The notes under the pieces: generated by a model
Told to the model about the DNA's origin: nothing
The model's input: only the letters and a program-made list of their open reading frames with translations
The model's database searches: none
Shown: in pieces, positions 16,875-25,107 of the stretch
How positions within the stretch are numbered: the stretch's first letter is position 1
Layout: each line of letters begins with the position of its first letter
Made by a program: the position numbers and the translations under genes
Assembly: GCA_028689145.1 (NCBI GenBank)
Contig: JAQTWT010000015.1
Coordinates: 1 to 49,856, forward strand
DNA from: Gallionella sp.
GTDB taxonomy: Bacteria; Pseudomonadota; Gammaproteobacteria; Burkholderiales; Gallionellaceae
DNA length: 49,856 nt
Direction: 5' to 3'

Positions 16875-16959
16875 AAGTGAATTGCTTTGTTGCGTCAGCG
16901 ATGCACTTCTTGGTGAAGCTGTTTTTAGCGGCACCTTCCAGCTTTTTTCGGCTCCTTGA

Positions 16960-17244
16960 TTACTTCTTGCTGCCATTCACGGCAGCCTTCAGTGTAGCGC
17001 CAGCCTTGAATGCCGGAACCTTGGCTGCCTTGATTTTGATTGCCGCGCCGGTGGATGGATTGCGGCCGTTACGTGCTGCGCGCTTGCGTACTTCAAAGGT
17101 GCCGAAGCCCACCAGTGCAATGTTGTCGCCCTTCTTCAGGGTGGCGGTAACGATGTCGATCAGTGCTGCGATGTTGCGTTCAGCGTCAGCCTTGGTGCTG
17201 CCTGTCTTTGCTGCCAGTGCGTCAACGAGTTCTTTACGGTTCAT
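16960..17244 (-). CDS. hup: HU-type nucleoid DNA-binding protein
   Basis: This 94-residue protein starts MNRKELVDALAAKTGSTKAD, continues with FGTFEVRKRAARNGRNPSTG (the DNA-clasping arm) and KAAKVPAFKAGATLK. It is a small basic histone-like protein that bends DNA and organises the nucleoid. AGGGAGT is an ideal ribosome-binding site. The extension to 17436 is rejected. It is divergent from umuD; the SOS boxes lie next to umuD and would affect hup only if its promoter reaches beyond 17380, which cannot be judged here. Confidence 0.95.
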   Translation of the reverse strand: MNRKELVDALAAKTGSTKADAERNIAALIDIVTATLKKGDNIALVGFGTFEVRKRAARNGRNPSTGAAIKIKAAKVPAFKAGATLKAAVNGSKK

Positions 17245-17370
17245 GCGATTACTCCCTATGGTTGTGGTTAAAAGCCGGTGCGAATTGTTGTAGATATTTG
17301 GCCGGATGGCAAGCGGTATTAGGTTGGCAATCAACATTCGTTCAGATATTGATCCGCGATATTGCAATAA

Positions 17371-17399
17371 TTGACAATAGAACGAACGTTCTTTATTAT
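17371..17399 (+). promoter_or_regulatory. SOS promoter of umuDC with embedded operator 1
   Basis: TTGACA (17371-17376) and TATTAT (17394-17399) are 17 bases apart, a near-consensus sigma70 promoter. The operator AGAACGAACGTTCT (17379-17392) sits inside the spacer, as at the LexA-like gene. Start codon is 17435 with AGGTGA at 17425-17430. Confidence 0.85.
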
Positions 17400-17407
17400 G
17401 TATAAAA

Positions 17408-17419
17408 GAACGAACGTTC
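17408..17419 (+). promoter_or_regulatory. second SOS-type operator of umuDC
   Basis: A second GAACGAACGTTC lies at 17408-17419, 28 bases (about 2.7 helical turns) downstream of the first, overlapping the expected transcription start. Two sites suggest tight repression. Confidence 0.8.
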
Positions 17420-17434
17420 CATATAGGTGAAGCC

Positions 17435-17905
17435 ATGCAACAGACCGCATTTAATCAAGCAAATCGTGCCAGCTCCTCGGCGTTGCTATCCCTGACACAC
17501 CCGAACAAGGAGTTGTTTCAGCGGCATCGCGCCTTGTTGCGCCGTGCCGTTCCGGCGGGTTTTCCTTCACCCGCAGACGACTACGTTGAGTACCGGCTGA
17601 GTCTAGACGAGCATTTGATCCAGCACAAGGAATCCACCTTCTTTATGCGCGTGGCCGGTGATTCGATGCGCGGACTGGGCATCTTCGATGGTGATCTGCT
17701 GGTCGTGGATCGTTCCGTGCCAGCCATCAGCGGCTCGGTGGTCATCGCAGTGCTGGATGGCGAATTCACCGTAAAGCAGTTGTTGCATACCCCGGAGGGT
17801 CATGTATTGCGTGCGGCCCATCCATCCTACCCGGATATGCACATCAAGCCGGAGCAGGATTTTTCGATCTGGGGCGTGGTGCAATGGAACGTGCATAAGG
17901 TGTAA
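17435..17905 (+). CDS. umuD: UmuD-type error-prone repair accessory protein
   Basis: This 156-residue S24 peptidase-like protein has the self-cleavage site Ala-Gly in VPAGFPSP, Ser in VAGDSMRGLGIFDGD and Lys in EFTVKQLL. After RecA-stimulated cleavage the UmuD' form activates UmuC as DNA polymerase V. The frame ends 3 bases before the umuC start. The N-terminal ~30 residues are longer than in E. coli UmuD; a downstream start is possible, but AGGTGA precedes this ATG. It is expressed from an SOS-type promoter with two operators. Confidence 0.93.
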   Translation: MQQTAFNQANRASSSALLSLTHPNKELFQRHRALLRRAVPAGFPSPADDYVEYRLSLDEHLIQHKESTFFMRVAGDSMRGLGIFDGDLLVVDRSVPAISGSVVIAVLDGEFTVKQLLHTPEGHVLRAAHPSYPDMHIKPEQDFSIWGVVQWNVHKV

Positions 17906-17908
17906 ATC

Positions 17909-19189
17909 ATGCCGCGCGCCATCGCTCTGGTGGACTGCAATAACTTCTATGTGTCCTGTGAGCGGGTATTCAACCCGAAGCTGAAAGGCAAGCCGGTGGT
18001 GGTGCTGTCCAACAACGATGGCGTTGCCGTTTCACGCTCGGCTGAAGCGAGGGCCTTGGGCGTCAACATGGCAGAACCGTGGTTCAAGTTCGAGAAGCTG
18101 GCCAAGCAACGCGGCATCATTGCACTGTCCAGCAACTACACCTTGTATGGCGATATGTCGGCACGGGTCATGTCTATCCTGTCCACGTTCTCCCCCAGGC
18201 AGGAGGTGTATTCCATTGATGAGTGTTTTCTTGACCTCAATGGCTTCCCTCCTGAATCACTGCTCGAGTACGGGCAGAAAATCCGCAGAACCATCCGGCA
18301 GAATGTCGGCATACCGGTTTGCGTGGGAATAGCGGATACCAAGACACTCGCCAAGCTAGCGAACCACTGCGCAAAAAAGGGCTACGCGGGGAGCAACGGC
18401 GTATGTGACTTCGGGCGGCTGAGTGAGGAGGAGCGCAGCGAGTTGTTTGGCCGTATTTCCGTTGGCGATGTGTGGGGCGTCGGCAGGAAGCTTACCGAAA
18501 AGCTGCTGACACTGGGTATCAAGACCGTGGAAGACCTGCGCACCGCCAACCCTGAACGCATTCATAGCCAGTTCTCCGTCGTGCTGGGGCGAACCCAGCA
18601 GGAACTCAACAGCGTCCCCTGTATCGAGCTGGAAGATGCCGGAACACCACGGCAGCAGATTATGGTGTCACGCTCATTTGGATCGGCTGTAACGGCATTG
18701 GCAGACCTCTCCGAATCGGTTGCCTGCTTTGCCGCCACTGCTGCGGCGAAACTCCGGCATGATGGCTCGGTGGCAGGCAGCGTATGTGTGTATCTGCATA
18801 CCCACCCCTGCAAAGGAGATGAGTCGCAGCACCAGCAGTCGAGGATAGTCCCTTTGAACCAACCCAGCGATGACACCAGCGTACTGGTCAAAGCTGCCAT
18901 TGCCGGATTGAAAACTATTTACCGCAGCGGGTTCCGCTACAAGAAAAGCGGCGTGATGTTATTGGGGTTGCAGCCCAAGGGGGCGATGCAGTCCACCCTG
19001 TTTGACGAGCGGCTCGCCCAAACAAAATCTGACAATCTCATGCAGGTAATGGATTCGATCAACAAGAGGATGGGGAAGGGCAGCCTGACAATTGCAGCCT
19101 CGGGTCTCGGTCATGGCTGGGCAACGCGCCGGGACAGCAAGTCGCCGAACTACACGACTGAGTGGGGCGAGTTGCCGGTGGCGGGGTAA
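17909..19189 (+). CDS. umuC: UmuC, DNA polymerase V catalytic subunit
   Basis: This 426-residue Y-family polymerase has catalytic motifs LVDCNNFYVSCERVF (metal-binding Asp and steric-gate Tyr-Val region) and YSIDECFLDL (Asp-Glu). A helix-hairpin-helix region follows (GVGRKLTEKLLTLGIKTVEDL), and the C-terminal little-finger and clamp-binding parts are present. It does translesion synthesis with UmuD'. It is 3 bases downstream of umuD, an operon under the GAACGNNCGTTC operators. Length is typical. Confidence 0.96.
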   Translation: MPRAIALVDCNNFYVSCERVFNPKLKGKPVVVLSNNDGVAVSRSAEARALGVNMAEPWFKFEKLAKQRGIIALSSNYTLYGDMSARVMSILSTFSPRQEVYSIDECFLDLNGFPPESLLEYGQKIRRTIRQNVGIPVCVGIADTKTLAKLANHCAKKGYAGSNGVCDFGRLSEEERSELFGRISVGDVWGVGRKLTEKLLTLGIKTVEDLRTANPERIHSQFSVVLGRTQQELNSVPCIELEDAGTPRQQIMVSRSFGSAVTALADLSESVACFAATAAAKLRHDGSVAGSVCVYLHTHPCKGDESQHQQSRIVPLNQPSDDTSVLVKAAIAGLKTIYRSGFRYKKSGVMLLGLQPKGAMQSTLFDERLAQTKSDNLMQVMDSINKRMGKGSLTIAASGLGHGWATRRDSKSPNYTTEWGELPVAG

Positions 19190-19373
19190 AGGGTTTAAGT
19201 CGGTAAGATAGTGGATTAAGGTCGCTGGAAAATTAGGCCGAATGGCATATTGACCATCTGTGCGGCGCGGGTTAGGGTGCGCCCCTTACCAGCTGGAAAA
19301 TAATTGTGATGTTGACCCAATCGTTCCTGACCCAAATTGCTCAAGAAAAACCAAAGCGCGGGAGAAAATTTGC

Positions 19374-20312
19374 GTGAATGCTCAGGTGATAGGCAAGCCA
19401 CCATCTAGGTTTGAGGATGTTTTTACTGTTCGCTCAGACAAGCTGAAACAGCTGCGGGTAGTTATTCAATCTTGGAAAGAATCCAGTGCTGTCATCGGTG
19501 GTGCCGCTCAGTTCCGCTTGGTTGTGGATAGCAATGTCGTGCTGGGAGATATTCTCTGGCTAGTTTCTGGGCGTACAAATGAAAACGCCAAGACTCAATT
19601 GATGGAAACCATTGAGGCTGAGACAATTGACTTGTACGGGCCGCCAGCGCTCTTTGATGAGGTGGAGGAGAAAATCCCGTTAATTGCTGCTGATAAGGGA
19701 CTAGATGCAGATCTAATGTATGCCCAATGGGAAACTTACAAAATACTCATTAAACTTGTTGAACCGGATGGTGAGAAAGTTCAAACCTTGAAAAATAGCG
19801 TTGATCCCGATGACGCTGAGTTTGTGGCTTTAGCGCAAACGATAGGTGCAGTTGGTGTGGTCAGCAAAGATAGGCATATAGGGCAGATGGGGGCGAATCA
19901 TATCTCGGTTACTTGCATTACCCATCTGCGCAACTACTCACGCGCTACAGCAATTGAACTCAACATTAAAGTTAATGGCGTACTGTTTGCCACAGTAAGC
20001 CATGCCGCGATTGTTGGAGCGTACGCGGGATGCAAGGCGTTGATCGAGGGGATTAGTAAAGCTCCTGATTGGGTAAAGGTGGCATTGCTTGTGGGTGGAT
20101 TGTTTGTTTTTTTGCATCCGGGCGCTAGAGCCAGTGTTGCACGAGGATTGAAAACCTTCCTTGATGGTATCAGTGAAGCGACACCATTCGTCATCGCGGA
20201 AATTGCTGCGGCAATAGAACTGGCGCAGAAGCATAATGCAGAAGCGCAGGGCCATCTTGGTAATGCCATGAAAGAATTGGGCAGGAATGAAGTGGTCTCT
20301 CAAGCACAATAG
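19374..20312 (+). CDS. PIN-domain protein with C-terminal hydrophobic region
   Basis: A 312-residue frame starts at a GTG with GGGAG about 9 bases upstream; the longer ATG frame from 19260 adds a Cys-rich stretch unlike a protein start. Residues ~45-175 carry a PIN-like nuclease core: Asp in VVDSNVVLGD, Glu in LFDEVEE, a late acidic DPDDAEFVALA and SKDRH. Residues ~215-270 hold two hydrophobic stretches (AAIVGAYAGCKALIEGI; VKVALLVGGLFVFL). It may be a membrane-tethered RNase. PIN proteins are often toxins, but no antitoxin gene adjoins it. It belongs to an accessory patch with restriction-system relics. Confidence 0.7.
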   Translation: MNAQVIGKPPSRFEDVFTVRSDKLKQLRVVIQSWKESSAVIGGAAQFRLVVDSNVVLGDILWLVSGRTNENAKTQLMETIEAETIDLYGPPALFDEVEEKIPLIAADKGLDADLMYAQWETYKILIKLVEPDGEKVQTLKNSVDPDDAEFVALAQTIGAVGVVSKDRHIGQMGANHISVTCITHLRNYSRATAIELNIKVNGVLFATVSHAAIVGAYAGCKALIEGISKAPDWVKVALLVGGLFVFLHPGARASVARGLKTFLDGISEATPFVIAEIAAAIELAQKHNAEAQGHLGNAMKELGRNEVVSQAQ

Positions 20313-20553
20313 AACACAGGGTTAATAAATGAACGCAACAGAGCGAGGCCCATCATTTGAATGATGGGCATTGCATTATTCAGTTTATGGTTGTAATTCA
20401 AGCGAACGATTGGGATCAGCATCACAATTATTTTCAAGCTGGTACACACCATAATCTGCGCCGCACAGATGCTCAATATGCCGAAATATCCTAAATGAAC
20501 GAGTTCTATCAAACTGTACAAACTCAAATTAAAGGGGTCAGCTTCGCAATTGA
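20313..20553. other. non-coding stretch in the accessory patch
   Basis: No credible gene is seen between the PIN gene and the relic that follows. An opposite-strand frame of 102 codons lacks a ribosome-binding site and has unlikely composition. The region is AT-richer than its neighbours, as expected of acquired or decaying DNA. Confidence 0.4.
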
Positions 20554-20685
20554 TTTGAACAATCAGCTCATGGCATTCAAAGTGAGATTCGTGAGTTAAT
20601 TTCTGCACAACGTGAAGAACGGACTGCCATTGTGCAGGCTATCGTGGACGCGCGTAGCGTGCCTGCGGCGGCAGTCAAGAAGTAA
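20554..20685 (+). pseudogene. C-terminal relic of an unidentified gene (restriction locus?)
   Basis: After a stop at 20551-20553 the frame stays open for 43 codons to TAA at 20683-20685, reading helix-like sequence: QSEIRELISAQREERTAIVQ then AIVDARSVPAAAVKK. It has coding-like GC at codon third positions, but no start. It directly precedes a RhuM fragment, which commonly neighbours type I restriction genes, so this may be the tail of an hsd gene. The family assignment is a guess. Confidence 0.4.
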
Positions 20686-20716
20686 CCGGAATTTTAAATT
20701 ACTGCATCAATATGCC

Positions 20717-21016
20717 ATGACCGAACCCCAGCAATTCCTGATCTACCAAAGCGAAGACGGCTCCACACGCATCGACGTAATGCTGGAGGCGGAGACCCTT
20801 TGGCTGAACCAGAAGCAGTTGACCGAGTTGTTCGGTAAGGCCAAGGGCACCATCAGCGAGCATATCAAGCACATCTTCGAGGATGGCGAATTGGATGAAA
20901 ATTCAGTTGTTCGGTTATTCCGAACAACTGCCGCAGACGGCAAGCAGTACGAGGTGGCGCACTACGAAAGCCAAAGGGGGCTGGCTCATCCGACCGCTCA
21001 GGCCACCAGCCCCTAA
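20717..21016 (+). pseudogene. truncated RhuM-family protein
   Basis: The first ~84 residues match the RhuM (virulence RhuM/Fic-like, ORF6N-type) N-terminus: FLIYQSEDGSTRIDVML, ETLWLNQKQLTELFGKAKG, ISEHIKHIFEDGELDE and a RTTAADGKQYEV segment. Full-length RhuM proteins are about 330 residues. Here similarity stops near base 20968, where the usual HYNLD sequence should continue, and 16 unrelated codons end at 21016. The gene is a 5' fragment, cut by deletion. A GGGGCTGG/CCAGCCCC inverted repeat lies in the unrelated tail. Confidence 0.75.
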
Positions 21017-21030
21017 CTCTGTAAGTGAGC

Positions 21031-21056
21031 AAAAAAGCGCCCGGTGGGGCGCCTTT
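21031..21056 (-). terminator. terminator of amt
   Basis: GCGCCC (21037-21042), loop GGTG, GGGCGC (21047-21052) with a plus-strand A-tract before it (21031-21036) gives a stem plus U-tract on the minus strand, 52 bases beyond the amt stop. Confidence 0.75.
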
Positions 21057-21103
21057 TGAGTTACGAATTCGACAGATTTTATTGTTTCCAATAACCGATC
21101 AAC

Positions 21104-22306
21104 TTACCAGCCCGATTCGCGCTCCGGTGTGGCGGTGATCTTGTGGATGCTCAAATCCGCGCCGTTGAATTCTTCTTCCGCGTCCAGCCGGATGCCGACG
21201 AATTTCTTGATCGTGCCATATACCAGATAGCCGCCCGCGAAGGCGATCACCACGCCCAGCAGCGTGCCGCATAGTTGCGACATGAAGCTGACCCCGCCGA
21301 TGCCGCCGAAGGCCTGCAGGCCGAAGATACCGGCGGCGATGCCGCCCCACGCGCCGCACAGGCCGTGCAGTGGCCACACGCCGAGTACGTCGTCGATCTT
21401 CCAGCGGTTTTGCGTCAGCGTGAACATCACCACGAACAATGCGCCCGCCACGCCGCCGACGATCAACGCACCGATCGGGTGCATCAGGTCGGAACCGGCG
21501 CAGATCGCCACCAGCCCGGCCAGCGGGCCGTTATGCACGAAGCCGGGGTCGTTCTTGCCCGCCCACAGTGCCGCCAGCGTGCCGCCAACCATCGCCATCA
21601 GCGAATTCACCGCGACCAGCCCGCTGATCTTGGTGATTTCCTGCGCCGACATCACGTTGAAGCCGAACCAGCCGACGGTGAGTATCCATGCACCCAGAGC
21701 GAGGAAGGGGATGCTGGAGGGAGGGTGCGCGGAGATGCGCCCTTCCTTGTTGTAACGGCCGCTCCGCGCGCCGAGCAGCAACACCGCCGCCAGCCCGATC
21801 CAGCCGCCCACCGCATGCACCACCACCGATCCGGCAAAATCGTGAAACTCCGCGCCGAAACTGGCATTCAGCCAGTCTTGGATGCCGAAGCGATGGTTCC
21901 ACGCGATGCCTTCGAAGAACGGGTAGACAAAGCCGACCAGCATGAAGGTGGCGGCCAGTTGCGGATTGAAGCGGGCGCGCTCGGCGATGCCGCCGGACAC
22001 GATGGCCGGTATCGCCGCAGCAAAGGTGAGCAGGAAGAAGAATTTCACCAGGTCATAGCCGCTTCGTTGCGCGAGCTGCTCGGCACCGGTGAAAAAATTC
22101 ACCCCGTAGGCGATGACGTAACCGATGAAAAAATAGGCCAGGGTGGAAACCGCGAAATCGGCCAGAATTTTGACCAGCGCGTTCACCTGATTTTTCTTGC
22201 GCACCGTACCCAGTTCCAGAAACGCGAATCCAGCATGCATTGCCAGCACCATAATTGCGCCGAGCAAAATAAATAATGCATCATTACTAACTTTCAGACT
22301 TTCCAT
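21104..22306 (-). CDS. amt: ammonium transporter (Amt/Mep/Rh family)
   Basis: This 400-residue protein has eleven predicted membrane helices and conducts ammonium across the inner membrane. The conserved Asp is in HDFAGSVVVHAVGGW, which also holds the first pore His; the second is in WPLHGLCGAWGG. AAGGAGA sits 7 bases before the ATG. No glnK gene adjoins it, which is unusual because amt and glnK are often paired. A sigma54 promoter and NtrC-type sites lie upstream, indicating nitrogen-limitation control. It ends in a cytosolic tail with the usual RLDAEEEFNGADLSIH sequence. Confidence 0.96.
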   Translation of the reverse strand: MESLKVSNDALFILLGAIMVLAMHAGFAFLELGTVRKKNQVNALVKILADFAVSTLAYFFIGYVIAYGVNFFTGAEQLAQRSGYDLVKFFFLLTFAAAIPAIVSGGIAERARFNPQLAATFMLVGFVYPFFEGIAWNHRFGIQDWLNASFGAEFHDFAGSVVVHAVGGWIGLAAVLLLGARSGRYNKEGRISAHPPSSIPFLALGAWILTVGWFGFNVMSAQEITKISGLVAVNSLMAMVGGTLAALWAGKNDPGFVHNGPLAGLVAICAGSDLMHPIGALIVGGVAGALFVVMFTLTQNRWKIDDVLGVWPLHGLCGAWGGIAAGIFGLQAFGGIGGVSFMSQLCGTLLGVVIAFAGGYLVYGTIKKFVGIRLDAEEEFNGADLSIHKITATPERESGW

Positions 22307-22339
22307 TTCTATCTCCTTTGGTGCGAACCTTATGTGGAT

Positions 22340-22355
22340 AGCAATATGTATTCCA
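22340..22355 (-). promoter_or_regulatory. sigma54 promoter of amt
   Basis: On the minus strand TGGAATACATATTGCT has GG at -24 and GC at -12 with the exact 10-base spacing of the sigma54 consensus (TGGCACGNNNNTTGCW). The predicted start near 22329 leaves a 23-base leader containing the AAGGAGA ribosome-binding site. Confidence 0.75.
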
Positions 22356-22414
22356 CAATGCTAGTGCATTGATAGATAACGAAGGTAAAAATTAATTTGG
22401 GGAGTGAAAGGGCT

Positions 22415-22435
22415 GGTGCAAACCAAGTTGGTGCA
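22415..22435 (-). promoter_or_regulatory. NtrC-like site, promoter-proximal
   Basis: Minus strand reads TGCACCAACTTGGTTTGCACC, a TGCACC-N4-TGGT-type site with an additional GCACC half-site. It is about 85-105 bases upstream of the predicted start, a usual enhancer distance. Confidence 0.6.
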
Positions 22436-22461
22436 AATTATTTACGATGCACTCGTAAATC

Positions 22462-22477
22462 GCACCAGAGCGGTGCA
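22462..22477 (-). promoter_or_regulatory. NtrC-like site, promoter-distal
   Basis: Minus strand reads TGCACCGCTCTGGTGC, matching the NtrC dyad TGCACC-N4-TGGTGC used at glnA in enterobacteria. It is about 133-148 bases upstream of the predicted start. Confidence 0.7.
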
Positions 22478-22557
22478 CCTGCTTTGTGTTTAAGCAGATA
22501 CTTGGCACTGATACCGTGCCGTTGCGGTTTTTTTGTCTGGCTGCACAAGATAGCGGG

Positions 22558-23100
22558 TTAGCGCCAATCGTTGAGGTGTTTTTCCAACCAGAACAGTCCG
22601 ACGATGGTTTTGCTGTCGTTGATCTGGCCGGAACGTATCCATTCTATTGCTTCCGGCAGGGGTAACTCGAATACTTCAAGAAATTCGCCGTCATCCAGAT
22701 TGCGCCCCTGATGGGTGAGACCTCGCGCCAGAAAATATTCCATGCGCTCATTGGCATAACCGATGCACGGCCATACTGTGGCGAGATGAATCCACTGGTT
22801 TGCCACGTAGCCGGTTTCTTCCAGCAACTCGCGTTGCGCGGTAAGCAGAATATCTTCGCCGTGATCGATTTTTCCGGCAGGCAATTCGATAAATTCGCGT
22901 TGCGGGGCGTAGCGGAATTGCCGTTCCATCACCAGATTGCCGTTGTCCAGCATCGCCAGCACCGCAACCGCTCCGGGATGGGTGATGTATTCTCGGCTAC
23001 CCGTACCGCCGTCCGGCAGTCGCACGCTGTCTTTGCGTACCTGAATGAAGTTGCCTTCATACACCACTGCTGTATCCAGACAGATTTCTTTTAAGTCCAT
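22558..23100 (-). CDS. nudF: Nudix hydrolase, ADP-ribose pyrophosphatase type
   Basis: This 180-residue protein has a perfect Nudix box, GKIDHGEDILLTAQRELLEE then TGY (GX5EX7REUXEEXGU). The surrounding sequence (REYITHPGAVAVLA, QFRYAPQREFIELPAG, PCIGYANERMEYFLA) is of the NudF/ADPRase group that cleaves ADP-ribose to AMP and ribose-5-phosphate. Substrate is inferred. It lies downstream of the FapA-family gene on the same strand, 48 bases apart. Confidence 0.9.
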   Translation of the reverse strand: MDLKEICLDTAVVYEGNFIQVRKDSVRLPDGGTGSREYITHPGAVAVLAMLDNGNLVMERQFRYAPQREFIELPAGKIDHGEDILLTAQRELLEETGYVANQWIHLATVWPCIGYANERMEYFLARGLTHQGRNLDDGEFLEVFELPLPEAIEWIRSGQINDSKTIVGLFWLEKHLNDWR

Positions 23101-23148
23101 CGCTGCCCTTTATTCAATCAAGCACGTAAGCATCGGCTTCGGTCAGCA

Positions 23149-25107
23149 TCATGAACTTTTCGGTTCCTTGTATTGCCAGTTAATCGAGCCGTCATCTGCC
23201 ACGAAAATCCGCTTTTTGTGGCTATCCACTTTTTGCAAAGAGATTCTGATATCGTTACCCGACATGCCTTTGAAAATTCCGACCCCGTTGGTTGAGGCCA
23301 TCGTCTGGCCATTGGTCAGACCGACAACTTTTTCCACGATACAGGCAATGCCTTCTCCTGTCGTGTCGCGGTCGCGGATCACATAGGTAAGCTCTTCCTC
23401 CGATTCTTTGAGCAAGCGTTCAAGCGAGCTTATTTGGTCGTTAAAACTGTCCAATTGATGAACCGCTTTGGCATTCTTTTCCATCAATTTTCGCCAATTT
23501 ACAGCTTGCTCTTCCGTTAGTTTGATTGCACCGCTTTTGATTCTCCCTGCCAGCGCCAGATATTTCGCGAAATCGGGATCTGATTTCAGCGACTCGATTT
23601 CCTGTATTTTGGCGGCAACACCCGTCTGGCAATCGGTAATTTTCTTCTGCAGGTTTGCGATGCGCTGCTCGAATTCCGCCAGATCGGGAATCAGCATCGT
23701 TATCAGAGTTTCCTTGTTTCTGCTTTCGCCGGAGGACTTCAGCTTGACGGACAATGCGGCAATAACGCAGCCCTCGACAGCATCGGCATAGATCTCATTG
23801 CCGATTATTTCGCAGTTCACCGCACGCTCGATGCGGACGATTTTGCCGGTAATCGTGCAATTTTCGCAGTGTGCCGCGGTTATCTCGCCTTCATGCGCGC
23901 GCACCACGGCCCGCGAGGCCCGGGCCAGCGTGACATTCCCGCCCAACGATTCTGCCCGTCCGCCGGACAAGCTTCCTTCAACGTTGATATTGCCGCCCAA
24001 CGAGATCAGATTGCCAAACACATCTGACTTGAAAGTCATGTGTTTGCCTTCCACCACACGGCCTTCCTGCACTTCGCCATGTTCGACGAATTCATCCACC
24101 CCCAGCGTCAGATCGCCGGTGGTCTTCATGCTGATACCGGAGTCGGTCTCTATTTTTTCTGCAATGGAAATCTGGCTTGACTGGGTATCTATAGTTAAAA
24201 AGCCATCCATCGTCGCCACGAGATATTCGCCGTCTTTTTCCTGCACCACGGCAGTTCCCAGCGCTGCAAGCGAGGCAAAATCCAGATCTTTTGGAATGGT
24301 TGGCTCGATTACCGCGCCTGTCACCAGGTATCCCTGCTTGCCCAACACCCTCGGGATTTTTTTGAGCAAACGCCCGCCTTTGGTGATTTGCGGGAAACGA
24401 TTTTTGAAGGCACGCAAATCGGCCTTGCCATTCCACAGGATTTTCGGTGTATCGTCGCGGCGCAAGTCCGGACAAATTTCCTGAATGCCCGCATCGCGCC
24501 CACTGGTAGGTTCGAGATAATTGGCGATGATCATGCGGGTAGTCGTGCCATCCGCGATGATCTTGCGCACGGCTTCCGCGTCGATACCGTATTTCACTTC
24601 TTTCAACCACATATCGACGACAAATTCATCGAAGTCCAGTTTGGCGGTTTCCTGCCGGGTTTTGGTTAATTCACCAATGACCGGTGCCACACCGTCTGCG
24701 TCCGGCTCGCCATATTGCGGCTCCTTGTATGGCACTTCGATACTGATGGCTTCAAAAACATATTCGGCGCGCTTGCCGCCCTCCAGTATTTTTACCGGCC
24801 GGTAGATCGCCCGACGCTGCGGCAGAAAGCGGACGATTTCAGACGCAATTCTTATTTCGACACACTTGCTTTGTATTGACTTCAGCCATTCAGGGTCATA
24901 AATCAGCTTGAGAAAGGCATCGTAATCCAGCCCGGAAAATCGCGATTCTCCGGCAAACATGCGGTTAATGAAAACATCGAAACCGCCGGATGAATATAAC
25001 TCCGGCAGGTTGATAAACACCCCGTCCGGACGATTGGAAACATAGCCGGGAATCACCAGGCTATTTTGCGGATCGTTGGTGCTGTCGTTTGGGTCAGGTG
25101 AAGCCAT
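23149..25107 (-). CDS. FapA family protein (DUF342)
   Basis: This 652-residue protein has a FapA/DUF342 beta-solenoid core (about residues 170-480; DGFLTIDTQSSQISIAEKIE, VFGNLISLGGNINVEGSLSG, VRAHEGEITAAHCENCTITG). A long coiled coil follows (about 480-590; DLAEFEQRIANLQKKITD) and an end domain. The family's name comes from flagellar assembly, yet DUF342 proteins also occur in polymer and envelope contexts; no flagellar gene is near. The ATG at 25107 has GAGG 6 bases upstream; the TTG frame start at 25119 is rejected. It is oriented with nudF. Confidence 0.85.
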   Translation of the reverse strand: MASPDPNDSTNDPQNSLVIPGYVSNRPDGVFINLPELYSSGGFDVFINRMFAGESRFSGLDYDAFLKLIYDPEWLKSIQSKCVEIRIASEIVRFLPQRRAIYRPVKILEGGKRAEYVFEAISIEVPYKEPQYGEPDADGVAPVIGELTKTRQETAKLDFDEFVVDMWLKEVKYGIDAEAVRKIIADGTTTRMIIANYLEPTSGRDAGIQEICPDLRRDDTPKILWNGKADLRAFKNRFPQITKGGRLLKKIPRVLGKQGYLVTGAVIEPTIPKDLDFASLAALGTAVVQEKDGEYLVATMDGFLTIDTQSSQISIAEKIETDSGISMKTTGDLTLGVDEFVEHGEVQEGRVVEGKHMTFKSDVFGNLISLGGNINVEGSLSGGRAESLGGNVTLARASRAVVRAHEGEITAAHCENCTITGKIVRIERAVNCEIIGNEIYADAVEGCVIAALSVKLKSSGESRNKETLITMLIPDLAEFEQRIANLQKKITDCQTGVAAKIQEIESLKSDPDFAKYLALAGRIKSGAIKLTEEQAVNWRKLMEKNAKAVHQLDSFNDQISSLERLLKESEEELTYVIRDRDTTGEGIACIVEKVVGLTNGQTMASTNGVGIFKGMSGNDIRISLQKVDSHKKRIFVADDGSINWQYKEPKSS

